A DNA stretch of 64,000 nt from Ferruginibacter sp. Lineage in GTDB: Bacteria; Bacteroidota; Bacteroidia; Chitinophagales; Chitinophagaceae. Each line of letters starts with the position of its first letter. Within the stretch, counting starts at the first letter, position 1. The notes below the pieces were generated by a model. The model was not told the DNA's origin, ran no database searches, and worked only from the letters and a program-made list of their open reading frames with translations. Location of the stretch: positions 1 to 64,000 of the forward strand of contig JACMLJ010000071.1 of assembly GCA_014379625.1 (NCBI GenBank), read 5' to 3'. The translations under genes and the position numbers were made by a program. This document shows positions 43,467-53,655 of the stretch, piece after piece.

Positions 43467-44714
43467 TTATTGAGGTAATAAAACACTGTTAATAATATGA
43501 TACACGCCGTTTACAGCATGCTTATCCATGGCGATTGCCGTAGCGGGTGTACCGCTGAACGGCGCACCACCCGGCGGAAATGTTCCTAAACCCGTAAATT
43601 TAAGGCTTGATACAGTTGCCCCTGTAAAAGTTGCCTGCGCCGATACACCCGGATGAACAGCAACACTTCCGTTAACCAGTGTTTTTATAAAAGTGGGCGT
43701 GGATGAAAAGTTTACCGAGAATGCCCTGATATTAGGCTGGTACGGCGTTATAGTACTGCTGGTTAATGAAGCTAAAATATGGTAGGCGACAATACCTTTA
43801 ACGGTTGTTACCGGTAGCACATTAAACCCCGCTGGTGTTGCAGCCAAAGCGGTAGCCTGGGTGTTCGCTGTAGCCGCAGGTACGCCCTGTGCGAGCAATG
43901 CTCCATAGATGGACCCAAATAAAACAGGTTGCATAGCTGCATCAATAGGCGCAAGCACGGTCATATTGGTAACACCATAATTTAATAAAGAGTCAAATTT
44001 AGATAAGCCAACAGCGCCACTGTCGCCACGGGCAATCGCCGCCCTGAAATAAGACAGGGTTGGTTCTGCAGCGATCATTGTTTTTAAAGTGGCAGTTGGC
44101 GGGGTAACAACCGAAGCAGTATGATGTATTATTCCATTAGCTGCAGGCTGGTCGAGGATTGTTGTAAATGGAGTAGTATTTACATAAGAAGTCAGCGCAC
44201 CTTTTGCCGGCGATATGGTCATCCTTGCAAAGGGTTGGGTAGGATCGAGGATGATCAGGGAAGGTAAAGGATAGTTTGGAAATATTGTTGGAAATGAGCT
44301 GAAAGGAAACTTTTGACCAATAGTATTGTATTGTACAATTCCTGCTGCACTGGCAACTGGCAGGGAGCCGGCAATAAAAGCAGAAAAACTGGCATCCGGC
44401 GCATTGGGAGGCACTAAGCCGCCTGATGCACCAGTTACAAAAAGTTTCATGCCCGCATTGTCGACAGCAAATATGGTGTAAGTTTTAGTTAAATCATTCA
44501 GCGTGGCTGTTAATCCCGACCTTACAATTAACCTGCTGTATAAACTATCGTTGGGGTTTGCGGCGATTGTTGCAGCGATTCCAAGACCGGTGGGGTAAAC
44601 CGGGGTGGGTATTACTGCAAATTCTTCCAGCGCTTTATTGCAGGATGAAAGAAAGAAAAAGCCGGATAAAATCATTAAGGATGCAGCTCTTCGTATATTA
44701 TTTATTTTGATCAT
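43467..44714 (-). CDS. Fasciclin (FAS1)-domain lipoprotein
   Basis: This surface lipoprotein (415 aa) has a lipobox at LSSCNK followed by two FAS1 domains. Domain 1 (about residues 50-200) has TYTIFAVDNAGMKLF and GIIHHTASVV; domain 2 (about 210-412) has NMTVLAPIDAAMQPVLF and AVNGVYHIINSVLLP. FAS1 domains mediate adhesion or ligand binding. It lies 43 bp after a TonB-dependent receptor gene and before a clear terminator, so the two form an operon. By analogy with SusC/SusD it may be the receptor's surface partner, which is inference. Confidence 0.9.
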   Translation of the reverse strand: MIKINNIRRAASLMILSGFFFLSSCNKALEEFAVIPTPVYPTGLGIAATIAANPNDSLYSRLIVRSGLTATLNDLTKTYTIFAVDNAGMKLFVTGASGGLVPPNAPDASFSAFIAGSLPVASAAGIVQYNTIGQKFPFSSFPTIFPNYPLPSLIILDPTQPFARMTISPAKGALTSYVNTTPFTTILDQPAANGIIHHTASVVTPPTATLKTMIAAEPTLSYFRAAIARGDSGAVGLSKFDSLLNYGVTNMTVLAPIDAAMQPVLFGSIYGALLAQGVPAATANTQATALAATPAGFNVLPVTTVKGIVAYHILASLTSSTITPYQPNIRAFSVNFSSTPTFIKTLVNGSVAVHPGVSAQATFTGATVSSLKFTGLGTFPPGGAPFSGTPATAIAMDKHAVNGVYHIINSVLLPQ

Positions 44715-44757
44715 TATAGTAAGTTTTAATTGTAAAATATGGGTTTAACCCTTATTA

Positions 44758-47541
44758 TTAATAAACATTGTATCCAAAACTCAGGTAGTATAAACCACCA
44801 ATTTGTGAGTTTCCGATGGCGTTGTAATAATATTCGTTTAATAAATTGTTAGCGCCTAATTTTAAGATAGATTTTGTTTTCGGAAGTTTTAAACTCACCT
44901 GCGCATCCAATGTATGCACATCGGGCAAATTGCCATTGGCAAAATCGCCCTGGTAATAAAATCCCTGCTGCCACCTGTAAGCCAAACTGGCCCCAACGCG
45001 TTTTTGAGGACCAAAGCCCAGGTTACCAAAGCTAAGGTTGGTTTTATATTTTGGCGCATTAAAGTAAGCTACAAAATCTTTAGGCACGTCTTTTAAAACA
45101 TCCGATGCTACGTTACCGCTTATGGTAAAGTTTAAAGGCAAACGGTAATCTATACTAAGGCCGAAACCATAGGTTTTTACTTTATCAGTAGTGTTTAAAG
45201 GAATAGAAAGATTTCTTCTTTTGGAAGCATTGCCTGTATCAGCCGCCAACCCTGTAGTGGTTTGTATGGTGTTTACCCTTCCCAGAAAATCCTTGTACTG
45301 ACCAAAATAACCATATACATCAACAAGCAATTTGTTTTCCAACAGCAAGCCTTTATAGCCACCCTCAAATGAACTAACTGATTCTGGTTTCACAGCAAGC
45401 GGTTTAAAAACCCTAAAATCTTTTAGGGTACTTGTTCCTGTAACAGTAGTAAAAGTATACAATGGGTTGGTATTATATCCCACGTAATCTGCAAAAGAAG
45501 GGTTGCTACCAATTAAACGGGTGCTGCCCACTACTAAATTGATCCATTGCATCTGGTTACTGGGAAAACGATAAGCACTCTGGTAAGATAACCGTAAATT
45601 ATTGTTCTCGGCCAGTTTAACCAATGCCGTAAACCTTGGGGTAAACCTTCCTTTAAAATTCTGGTTTTTGTCAAACCTGCCCGAAGCGGTTAATTTAATA
45701 CGACTTATAATTTGCCTGGTTGCCTGTATATAACCGCCATACTCAGAAATACCTATAGATTCACCTGTTGAATCGGCAAATAAAGTACCCTGGGAATTTA
45801 ATACGTACTTTTTATAGTTTGCCCCAATCAAAATATCCGCAAAATTTTTAGTGAGGTGACTGAAGTTATAATTTCCTTCAAAATTGTATAAATCAGATTT
45901 ATCCAAAAGCAGCCCACCGTTTTTAGAGATGGGTGTTTTACGGATGGCATCGTAAGAAGTTCTTAATGCAACACTGTTTGCTGCAGGCCTTCCCACATCT
46001 GCAATTGCTCTCGAAGCCTGGTGCGCATCATAAGCCGTCATCCCATTCATCCTGTTACTGAGGTACGAAAAGGCATACTGGATATACCAGTCTGTTGATA
46101 CCGGCGTTGCGTTACCAGCCGCATCCGTTGTAACAGACTTTTTCCAGGATTCATTAAACAGCCTGGTAGTTGCCGTGCTGTTATAAGATTCACCTGCATT
46201 TTCCTGGGTGGTATATGCCCTGAGCAACCAGTTTTTATTATTTATTTCAAATTTATACTGGCCCATTTTAAAATCTTTCAAGGAATACCGATCGCTACCG
46301 GTGTAGATGGTATTACCTGTGCCCCAATAACCAGCCAGCACAGCTTCGGTATTTTGTGATAATTTATAATGAAGGGAACCTGCCAGTTTAAAGTTAATGG
46401 TATTGGGGTTGATCAGTTCTTTTTCAGTATATCCTGTACGGGAAACATTTTGAGGCGTGGAAAGCAAATTATTAGCAACTAAAAAATCAGCGGCCCCCGG
46501 TAAACTTGCCGCGATGCTGGAGAAAAACCCCCTAATGTCAATACTTGTTTCATCACCATAAACATTAACACCATCATAATTGGGGTCAGTTTGTCTGTCA
46601 CCCGCAATTACACCGCCGGTTGTCCCCGTCCTGCTGTAGTTCCTGTTATCAGTACCAATCCAGTCCTTCGCCTGTATCAATTCCGCATTTATTTTAAAAG
46701 CGAATTTTTCAGAAACTTTTTTGGCCCATCTCAGGTTCCAGTTATAATAGGAGGATGCATCTCTTTGCTTTTTATCGGTATGCATGATCCCCTGTTTTAC
46801 CAAAAACGACAAGCCCTGGTATTTGAATGGGTTTTTACTCGTCATCAGTAAGGTGCCGTTCATACCACCTGGGCCGTATAATGCGGAAGATGCGCCGGAC
46901 AACAATTCTATATTATCAACATCCAGTTCGCTTAACCCAATTATGGCACCCACCGAAAAGTTCAGTCCGGGGGCCTGGTTATCCATTCCATCCACCAACT
47001 GGTTAAACCTTGTATTTCCGCTGCTGTTAAAACCACGGGTGGTAGGTGTTTTAAAAGTTAACGAAGAAGTGGTAACATCCACTCCTTTTAACGCGATCAC
47101 CACATCGTAAAAATTTGCGGAAGGGGCATTGCGGATATTCGCCGCGCTTACCCTTTCAATTGAAACCGGTGATTCCATAATACTTTGAGGTACCCTTGTG
47201 GCAGCTAACACCACTTCCTGTCCTAATGAATTGGAAGGAACAAATTGTACGGTCACAGGAAGCGAAGGATTATTCACCACTACTTCCTGCAATGCGTATC
47301 CAACGGAGGACACCATTAAAGTAACCGGAAATTTTTGATTAACCGTGACCCTAAAGTTTCCCTTGTCATCGGTAAAAGTTCCTACGGGTGCCCCCTTTAT
47401 GGTAACAGAAACAGCTGAAACGCTTTCGTTGTTGATGCTGTTAACAATGTTACCGGTAATGGTGGCGCTTTGGGCAAATGCTGCAATCGTAAGCATATTC
47501 GCCAAAATAAAAGCCATCATATAGCTAGCAATTTTTCTCAT
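44758..47541 (-). CDS. TonB-dependent outer-membrane receptor
   Basis: This outer-membrane transporter (927 aa) has a signal peptide to AFAQ, a carboxypeptidase-regulatory-like domain (ITGNIVNSINNESVSAVSVT), a plug (VVLAATRVPQSIMESPVSIE, FNQLVDGMDNQAPG, LLSGASSALYGPGGMNG) and a barrel ending in YYLSFGYNVY. It is of the smaller receptor type rather than SusC, as there is no SusD gene. A FAS1 lipoprotein gene follows at 43 bp. The ligand is unknown; siderophore, metal or peptide uptake are all possible. Confidence 0.92.
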   Translation of the reverse strand: MRKIASYMMAFILANMLTIAAFAQSATITGNIVNSINNESVSAVSVTIKGAPVGTFTDDKGNFRVTVNQKFPVTLMVSSVGYALQEVVVNNPSLPVTVQFVPSNSLGQEVVLAATRVPQSIMESPVSIERVSAANIRNAPSANFYDVVIALKGVDVTTSSLTFKTPTTRGFNSSGNTRFNQLVDGMDNQAPGLNFSVGAIIGLSELDVDNIELLSGASSALYGPGGMNGTLLMTSKNPFKYQGLSFLVKQGIMHTDKKQRDASSYYNWNLRWAKKVSEKFAFKINAELIQAKDWIGTDNRNYSRTGTTGGVIAGDRQTDPNYDGVNVYGDETSIDIRGFFSSIAASLPGAADFLVANNLLSTPQNVSRTGYTEKELINPNTINFKLAGSLHYKLSQNTEAVLAGYWGTGNTIYTGSDRYSLKDFKMGQYKFEINNKNWLLRAYTTQENAGESYNSTATTRLFNESWKKSVTTDAAGNATPVSTDWYIQYAFSYLSNRMNGMTAYDAHQASRAIADVGRPAANSVALRTSYDAIRKTPISKNGGLLLDKSDLYNFEGNYNFSHLTKNFADILIGANYKKYVLNSQGTLFADSTGESIGISEYGGYIQATRQIISRIKLTASGRFDKNQNFKGRFTPRFTALVKLAENNNLRLSYQSAYRFPSNQMQWINLVVGSTRLIGSNPSFADYVGYNTNPLYTFTTVTGTSTLKDFRVFKPLAVKPESVSSFEGGYKGLLLENKLLVDVYGYFGQYKDFLGRVNTIQTTTGLAADTGNASKRRNLSIPLNTTDKVKTYGFGLSIDYRLPLNFTISGNVASDVLKDVPKDFVAYFNAPKYKTNLSFGNLGFGPQKRVGASLAYRWQQGFYYQGDFANGNLPDVHTLDAQVSLKLPKTKSILKLGANNLLNEYYYNAIGNSQIGGLYYLSFGYNVY

Positions 47542-47677
47542 ATGGTTTAGTTTAGGGTTTAAATATAGAGCAAAATAAGCAATGTTATTTTTTAAAAAAA
47601 TTAATTTTTAAGCGATTGTTGAAATCTTCTCCCACACTAAATTGGGTGGATAAAATGTATGCCTGTAATTTAGCGCT

Positions 47678-48607
47678 ATGGCAAATTTTAAATTTCCCGG
47701 GCAAACTAATTTTTACAGCGGCAAAGTAAGGGATGTATATACCATTGCCAATACCTGGCTGGTAATGATCGCAAGCAATCGTATTTCGGCATTTGATGTT
47801 ATTTTACCCGGGCCAATTCCATATAAAGGACAGGTTTTAAATCAGATAGCTGCATATATGTTACAATCTACGGCAGATATTTGCCCTAATTGGTTAGCAG
47901 CAACCCCCACTTCAAATAGCGCGCTGGGTAAAAAATGTGACCCGTTTAAAGTTGAAATGGTTATCAGGGGAAACATAACCGGGCATGCATGGAGAATTTA
48001 TCAAACTGGCAATAGAAATTTGTGCGGCGTAAAAATGCCGGAGGGATTGAAAGAGAATGATTTTTTCGCCGAACCAATCATAACGCCCTCTACCAAAGCA
48101 ACCGTTGGCCATGATGAAGATATCAGCCGGGAAGAAATCCTGCAAAAAGCCATAGTGGACGAAAACGATTATGGGCTAATTGAAAAATATACCCGGTCAC
48201 TTTTTGAAAGGGGAAAAAAAATAGCTGCAGCACAGGGATTGATATTGGCGGATACGAAATACGAGTTTGGCAAAATTGGGGATACCATTTACCTGATGGA
48301 TGAAATTCACACACCCGATAGTTCGCGGTATTTTTATAGCGGGGGATTTGAAATAAGACAGGCGGCAGGCGAAAAACAACCTCAGCTAAGCAAGGAATTT
48401 GTGCGGGAATGGCTGATTAAAAATAATTTTATGGGTAAAGAAGGGCAGTTGGTTCCGGTAATGAGCGATGAATGGATTGCATCAATCAGTAATAAATATA
48501 TTGAGTTATACGAAAAACTGATTGGAGAAAAATTTGTGCCTGAGGCTTTAAGTGAGGAACAAACTTTTGAAAGAATAAGCGCCTCATTAACAGAGATTGT
48601 GTTGTAA
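47678..48607 (+). CDS. purC: Phosphoribosylaminoimidazole-succinocarboxamide synthase
   Basis: This cytoplasmic purine biosynthesis enzyme (309 aa) joins CAIR and aspartate to SAICAR using ATP. Signature parts are FYSGKVRDVYTI, SNRISAFDVILPGPIPYKGQ, VEMVIRGNITGHAWRIYQTG, LILADTKYEFGKIGD and DEIHTPDSSRYF. The length suits the longer bacterial/plant-type PurC. It is divergent from the TonB-receptor gene and followed by a lactonase-like gene after 80 bp. Confidence 0.96.
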   Translation: MANFKFPGQTNFYSGKVRDVYTIANTWLVMIASNRISAFDVILPGPIPYKGQVLNQIAAYMLQSTADICPNWLAATPTSNSALGKKCDPFKVEMVIRGNITGHAWRIYQTGNRNLCGVKMPEGLKENDFFAEPIITPSTKATVGHDEDISREEILQKAIVDENDYGLIEKYTRSLFERGKKIAAAQGLILADTKYEFGKIGDTIYLMDEIHTPDSSRYFYSGGFEIRQAAGEKQPQLSKEFVREWLIKNNFMGKEGQLVPVMSDEWIASISNKYIELYEKLIGEKFVPEALSEEQTFERISASLTEIVL

Positions 48608-48687
48608 AAAGGTGATTAAATTGAACGATTAGCATTAATTTCAACCACCGTGAAACTGCAGTTTCAGAAAAAATTCAACTATACGAC

Positions 48688-49815
48688 ATGTCAGCCAGAA
48701 TATTTTTTTTATTCCTGTTTATTTCAAATTCAGTTTTTGCACAACCAAATATGTATTTATTAGTAGGCACTTATACATCGGGTAAAAGCGAGGGTATTTA
48801 TGTATATAATTTTAATCCGGTCACGGCTGATCATAGTTTAATAAGTACGGTTAAAACGGATAACCCTTCTTACCTCGCAGTTGCCCCCAATCAAAAAACA
48901 GTGTATGCCGTAACGGAGAATGCGGATAGTACCCAATCCGGTATTGGAGGGGCTATCTCCGCCTTTTCATTTAACAAAGACAAAGGATCACTTACCCTGG
49001 TCAACAGCCAGTTTTCAGGGGGCAAACATCCTTGTTATGTAGCCATCGACAAAACCGGCAAATGGGTATTTGCGGCAAATTATAACAGCGGGAATGCGGC
49101 TTTATTACCGGTAAATGAAGATGGCTCACTGGGTGCGGTAAAACAGGTGATGCAGGATGCGGGCAACGGCCCCAACAAAAAGAGGCAGGAGGGTCCGCAT
49201 GTACATTCAACTGTAGTTTCGCCCGACAATAAATTTTTATTTGTTCCGGACCTGGGTATTGACAAGGTAATGATCTACCGGTTTGATCCTGTTAAAGGAA
49301 CACTCGCTCCCGGCGCAGTTCCATTCGCCCGTTCGGTAGCAGGGAGCGGCCCAAGGCATTTTGATTTCCATCCCAATAACAGGTACGCCTACCTGATGGA
49401 GGAAATGACCGGAACGGTGGTGGCGTTTAAATACAGCGGGGGCAAACTCGACAGCATTCAACGTACCAGCGCATTACCACGCGGTTTTAACGGTGTTATC
49501 GGCAGTGCGGATATACATGTGTCGCCTGGCGGAAAATTTTTATACTGCAGTAACAGGGGCGGATCCAACAGCATCACAATATTTAAAATCAATAACAGTA
49601 CAGGCAAATTAACCGTTGCAGGTTACCAATCAACAATGGGCAAAACACCACGCAATTTCAACTTTGACCCTTCTGGCAATTTTCTGCTGGTGGCCAACCA
49701 GCAAAGCGATGATATCGTGATTTTTAAAATTGATAAAAAAACCGGCTTACTAACAGATACGGGTAAAAGAATTAATGTTCCCAACCCGGTTTGTATAAAA
49801 TGGATTACAAACTAA
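48688..49815 (+). CDS. Exported beta-propeller lactonase-family protein (YbhE/Pgl-like)
   Basis: This seven-bladed beta-propeller (375 aa) has a signal peptide to SVFAQ. Family signatures are LLVGTYTSGKSEGIYVY, HPCYVAIDKTGKWVFAANYN, EGPHVHSTVVSPDNKFLFVP, GSGPRHFDFHPNNRYAYLM and ADIHVSPGGKFLYCSNRGG. Cytoplasmic relatives are 6-phosphogluconolactonases. The signal peptide here makes that role unlikely; an external sugar-lactone hydrolase is a fair guess. There is no link by position to the pectin locus. Confidence 0.88.
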   Translation: MSARIFFLFLFISNSVFAQPNMYLLVGTYTSGKSEGIYVYNFNPVTADHSLISTVKTDNPSYLAVAPNQKTVYAVTENADSTQSGIGGAISAFSFNKDKGSLTLVNSQFSGGKHPCYVAIDKTGKWVFAANYNSGNAALLPVNEDGSLGAVKQVMQDAGNGPNKKRQEGPHVHSTVVSPDNKFLFVPDLGIDKVMIYRFDPVKGTLAPGAVPFARSVAGSGPRHFDFHPNNRYAYLMEEMTGTVVAFKYSGGKLDSIQRTSALPRGFNGVIGSADIHVSPGGKFLYCSNRGGSNSITIFKINNSTGKLTVAGYQSTMGKTPRNFNFDPSGNFLLVANQQSDDIVIFKIDKKTGLLTDTGKRINVPNPVCIKWITN

Positions 49816-49998
49816 ACAGATGAGAAAGTATATCTGGTCAATACCCTGGCAATGTTTCTTTATGCCGCCAAAATGCAAATTGGTTAATTCAGGCAAGATT
49901 TTAACCAGTAAAACAAATCTGTTTAAGACTTACATCACCGTTTAAACATGCCGTCAGCCAAACACCCGAAGCCCGGATAAATAATAGTAAAAACAACA

Positions 49999-52212
49999 AT
50001 GCAAATGAAAACCAGTAAATTTTTATCAATGAATAATGTGAAGTTAGTGCTATGTTTTTTATGCTGCATACCCTTTACGGTACAGGCGCAAAAAAAGATC
50101 AGCGCCATTGGATTTAGTAATACTTTTTCAAAATCATTATCAGCTCACTTTTCAAAGTATTCGTTGTTTAGCATCAATACCACTGCAATAAAAACCTATA
50201 TTGAAGAAGCCGGAACAGCTAATACCAATCTTGTATTAGAACTGCCCGGGCTTACAACTTTCAACCTTTACTTACACAAAAATGATATTCTGAGTGATAG
50301 TTATCACTTGACAGTGGCTTCACCAACAGGCAACCAGGTATTTCCAAAACCAGCATGTTTAACGTATGCAGGTGTGCTGGCGAATGAAATGAATAGTGGG
50401 GTAAGATTAACCATTACACCTGATTTCATCTATGGCATCATTAAAGGCAATAACAAAGAGTATTTTATTGAGCCGTTACATTATTTTACCAAAGATGCTT
50501 CACCGGGTATGTTTGTAGTGTATGAAACCAAAGATGCAATTTTTGATAAAACACTTACCTGTGGGGTTACGGAAAGGGCAGCAGCTCAGCAAAAGATATC
50601 GCAACCGGGAGGAACCACATCCGGACTGAATTGTGTGAAGGCCGAGATGGCGATTGCATCAGATGAATCCATGTTCCTGCGTTATGGAAGCGCGCAGGCG
50701 GTTGAAATACATAATATCGGCGTAATGAATAATGTAATATGGGATTATACCAATGCACAGTTCAATAATAATATCGAATTTGTAATTGCAGGACAGCATG
50801 TATCAACCTCCGCTCCAACCGACCAGCTTTCACCCGCCTATACCGGTACCAATTCAACCATCATACTTCCTAATTTCAGAACATGGGGACAGGCAGGAAA
50901 TTTTGGCTTCACTTACGACATCGGGCAATTATGGACTACCCGGAATATTGACAATGACGGTGCAGGAACTGGCCAGGGAACGGTGGGCCTGGCCTACGTA
51001 GGCACAGTTTGTACTGCCTCCCGGTACCAGCTCCTGGAAGATTTTACCGGCCTTAATTCATCAGGTTCAGGATATGTGCTGGAAATATTAACTGCACATG
51101 AAACCGGCCACAATTTTAGCGCTACGCACGATGCAGCAGGATCGCAGTTTATTATGGCGCCCTCCGTTACAAATACCCATACCTGGAGCGCGCCAAGCAT
51201 AACCGCTGTTGACGGGCATGTTGCATCAAGGACTTGCCTGGGGCAATGCAATGTTTCAGCAGCATTGATAACAGATTTTATTGCCAGTCCTGCAAATACC
51301 TGTGCAGGCGGTACTATCCGGTTTGTTGACCGTACCCTGGGTGGGCCAACTTCCTGGAACTGGTCCTTTGAAGGCGGTACACCGCTTACTTCCACCAACC
51401 GTAACCCGGTTGTTTCATTTGCATCAGCAGGTATAAAAAATATTGTATTAACCACCGGTAACCCCAATGGCTTTGATGTTAAGGGCAGTACGGCAATAAT
51501 AAGCAATGCCCCGTCAGCGTCCTGCACCCCAACAGGAACGGGTACCAGCAATGCCGGCATTAATTCCTTCAGCCTGAACACCATCAGCAAAACCACTGCG
51601 GGACTTGCCGCTGATGGCGGTAAATATTTTGATTTTTCCTGTTCAGACAATACAATATTAACGCCCGGTACTGCCTATTCTGCCACTGCGAACGTAGGAA
51701 CAGCAACACCTTCCAATACATTCAACGTTGTACAATTTTTTATCGATTATAATAACGATGGTGATTTTAGTGATGCCGATGAATTGATTTATAGTTCTGC
51801 AAACTGCTATATCGGCAATCACACATTTTCGTTTACAACCCCGTTTGCGCCCCCGGTTTTTAACCAATTGCTGAGGGCACGTTTAATTGCAAAAGATTGT
51901 ATTGGTGGAATTAATGCATGCTACAATCCTACTGATGGCCAGGTAGAAGATTATGGCATAATTTTTTTAGGCGCTGAACCCCCTTGCAGCATCAACTACT
52001 GGAAAGGAACTGTATCCACCGCCTGGGAAAACTCAGCCAACTGGAGTTGTGGTTCAATCCCTGACGGATTTACAAGGGTTATCATCGGACCAGGCAAACC
52101 CAATTACCCTGAAATAAAATCAATGGCCGTTTGTAAAAGCTTACACAATGTATCCGGTACCTCCGTGAAAGTTTATACAGGCTTCAAACTTGATATTGTG
52201 GGTGTCAATTGA
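49999..52212 (+). CDS. Secreted reprolysin-like metalloprotease with PKD, GEVED and shared C-terminal module
   Basis: This is an exported zinc protease (737 aa). Signal peptide to VQAQ; propeptide-like region; metzincin motif HETGHNFSATHD, with Ser in place of the usual Gly; a PKD-like domain (about residues 430-505); a GEVED domain (FIDYNNDGDFSDADE to GQVEDYGIIFL); and a C-terminal module (INYWKGTVSTAWENSANWSC to FKLDIVG) matching those of the two metalloproteases at 33178-38433. The exact start is uncertain: MQMK at 49999, or internal Met residues up to MNNVK. No gene partner is adjacent. Substrate unknown. Confidence 0.9.
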   Translation: MQMKTSKFLSMNNVKLVLCFLCCIPFTVQAQKKISAIGFSNTFSKSLSAHFSKYSLFSINTTAIKTYIEEAGTANTNLVLELPGLTTFNLYLHKNDILSDSYHLTVASPTGNQVFPKPACLTYAGVLANEMNSGVRLTITPDFIYGIIKGNNKEYFIEPLHYFTKDASPGMFVVYETKDAIFDKTLTCGVTERAAAQQKISQPGGTTSGLNCVKAEMAIASDESMFLRYGSAQAVEIHNIGVMNNVIWDYTNAQFNNNIEFVIAGQHVSTSAPTDQLSPAYTGTNSTIILPNFRTWGQAGNFGFTYDIGQLWTTRNIDNDGAGTGQGTVGLAYVGTVCTASRYQLLEDFTGLNSSGSGYVLEILTAHETGHNFSATHDAAGSQFIMAPSVTNTHTWSAPSITAVDGHVASRTCLGQCNVSAALITDFIASPANTCAGGTIRFVDRTLGGPTSWNWSFEGGTPLTSTNRNPVVSFASAGIKNIVLTTGNPNGFDVKGSTAIISNAPSASCTPTGTGTSNAGINSFSLNTISKTTAGLAADGGKYFDFSCSDNTILTPGTAYSATANVGTATPSNTFNVVQFFIDYNNDGDFSDADELIYSSANCYIGNHTFSFTTPFAPPVFNQLLRARLIAKDCIGGINACYNPTDGQVEDYGIIFLGAEPPCSINYWKGTVSTAWENSANWSCGSIPDGFTRVIIGPGKPNYPEIKSMAVCKSLHNVSGTSVKVYTGFKLDIVGVN

Positions 52213-52432
52213 TGTAAAGCGACTGATGCGACCCGTACCTGGTAAACATATATTTACGGTACCAATTGAGTTGGTATTCACTGTCATTTGTTCGGTGCGA
52301 CATCTTTGAATTAAGAGTTTTAGTTAATTATCTTCATTCTATTAAACATTTCCAGTGAGCAGAACCAGCGATGAATTCCCGGTGCTTCACCATGCAAAAC
52401 GATAGGTATGATCGCTATTCCTGAAATACTGA

Positions 52433-53512
52433 TCATCCAAATCCCTTATTCATCTCATCAAGCCTTGGTCTTAGCCGCTGCCTGCTTTTATTAAAAACCA
52501 TCCGCCCTTTTTCAATTCCCTTCCTCAATTCCTTTTGCGCTTCCAATGGGAGATTAAAACTAGTTTGGCATTCTTTTGAACAACAGCCGTCAAACTTTAC
52601 CGCGCATTCCGCACACTGTATAAACAATAAATGGCATCCGTCATTTTTGCAATTGGTATGCGTGTCTGCAGCATTGCCACATTGATGGCAGCTGGCAATC
52701 ACATCTTCTGTGATGCGTTCGCCCAGCCTGTCATCAAACACAAAATTTTTACCGATGAAACTACTTTTTAAACCCTTCTCCCTCGCTTCTTTCGCATAGT
52801 TGATAATGCCCCCTTCCAAATGAAAAACATTATTGAAACCATGGTGCAGCATGTAGGCGCTGGCTTTTTCACAACGTATGCCACCGGTACAATACATGAT
52901 TATATTTTTATCTTTTTTATCCTGCATCATTTCAACCGCCATGGGCAGTTGCTCGCGGAAAGTATCACTGGGTATCTCCAATGCTTTTTCAAAATGCCCC
53001 ACTTCGTATTCGTAATGATTCCTCATATCGATAACAATAGTATTTTCATCCTGCATTAATTCATTCATCCCGGCAGCAGTTACATATTTTCCCTTTTGCT
53101 CCATACTGAAGCCGGGGTCATTAATACCATCTGCAACAATTTTATCCCTCACTTTTATTTTTAATACCCAAAAGGATTTGCCGCTTCCGGCTTTGTCATC
53201 CGGACGGGTATCATCGTTCACCGCAATATTTAGCCGGATCCCGTTTAATGGTTCAACGGAGTTGAGATAATTTCTGAAGGCGGCTGCATTACTACCCGGT
53301 ACGCTTACCTGCGCATTGATTCCTTCATGGGCAATATAAATTCTGCCAAACACTTTCATTGCATTCAATGCGGCATATAACTCATCCCTGAATTGCTTAG
53401 GATCGCTGATGGGGAAATACCGGTAAAAGGAGATCGTTGTGCGATCTTCCTTTTCTTCATACAATAATTTTTTCAGCTCTGCCTGCGAAACGCGGTTGTG
53501 TAGTAGTGCCAT
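52433..53512 (-). CDS. trhO: tRNA uridine(34) hydroxylase (rhodanese family)
   Basis: This cytoplasmic tRNA-modifying enzyme (359 aa) of the TrhO/YceA family makes 5-hydroxyuridine at position 34. The N-terminal acylphosphatase-like domain (RIYIAHEGINAQVSVPG) is followed by a rhodanese domain with MRNHYEYEVGHFEKA and the catalytic Cys in YCTGGIRCEKASAYM. A Cys-rich C-terminal region (CHQCGNAADTHTNCKNDGC, CAECAVKFDGCCSKEC) may bind zinc. Length and layout fit the family. Confidence 0.92.
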   Translation of the reverse strand: MALLHNRVSQAELKKLLYEEKEDRTTISFYRYFPISDPKQFRDELYAALNAMKVFGRIYIAHEGINAQVSVPGSNAAAFRNYLNSVEPLNGIRLNIAVNDDTRPDDKAGSGKSFWVLKIKVRDKIVADGINDPGFSMEQKGKYVTAAGMNELMQDENTIVIDMRNHYEYEVGHFEKALEIPSDTFREQLPMAVEMMQDKKDKNIIMYCTGGIRCEKASAYMLHHGFNNVFHLEGGIINYAKEAREKGLKSSFIGKNFVFDDRLGERITEDVIASCHQCGNAADTHTNCKNDGCHLLFIQCAECAVKFDGCCSKECQTSFNLPLEAQKELRKGIEKGRMVFNKSRQRLRPRLDEMNKGFG

Positions 53513-53655
53513 GATGTTTTATTTGATCCCTTTGAAGAGAAATGAATTTTATAACCAGCTTGTGGCCGGTGATAAAATTAATTGGATGCTTGCAGGGCAA
53601 ACCAAATTTTGGCAAAGATAAGAAAAGCTACCCGTCATCCCTGCTGTGAAGCTGG

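Noticed and set aside
48651..48666. Perfect palindrome TGAAACTGCAGTTTCA between purC and the lactonase gene
   Set aside because: No T run follows on the plus strand, so not a terminator; a single 16-bp palindrome without a second copy is not enough to call an operator.
50994..51650. 218-codon minus-strand frame
   Set aside because: Antisense to the metalloprotease at 49999-52212, which has a clear zinc site; shadow frame.
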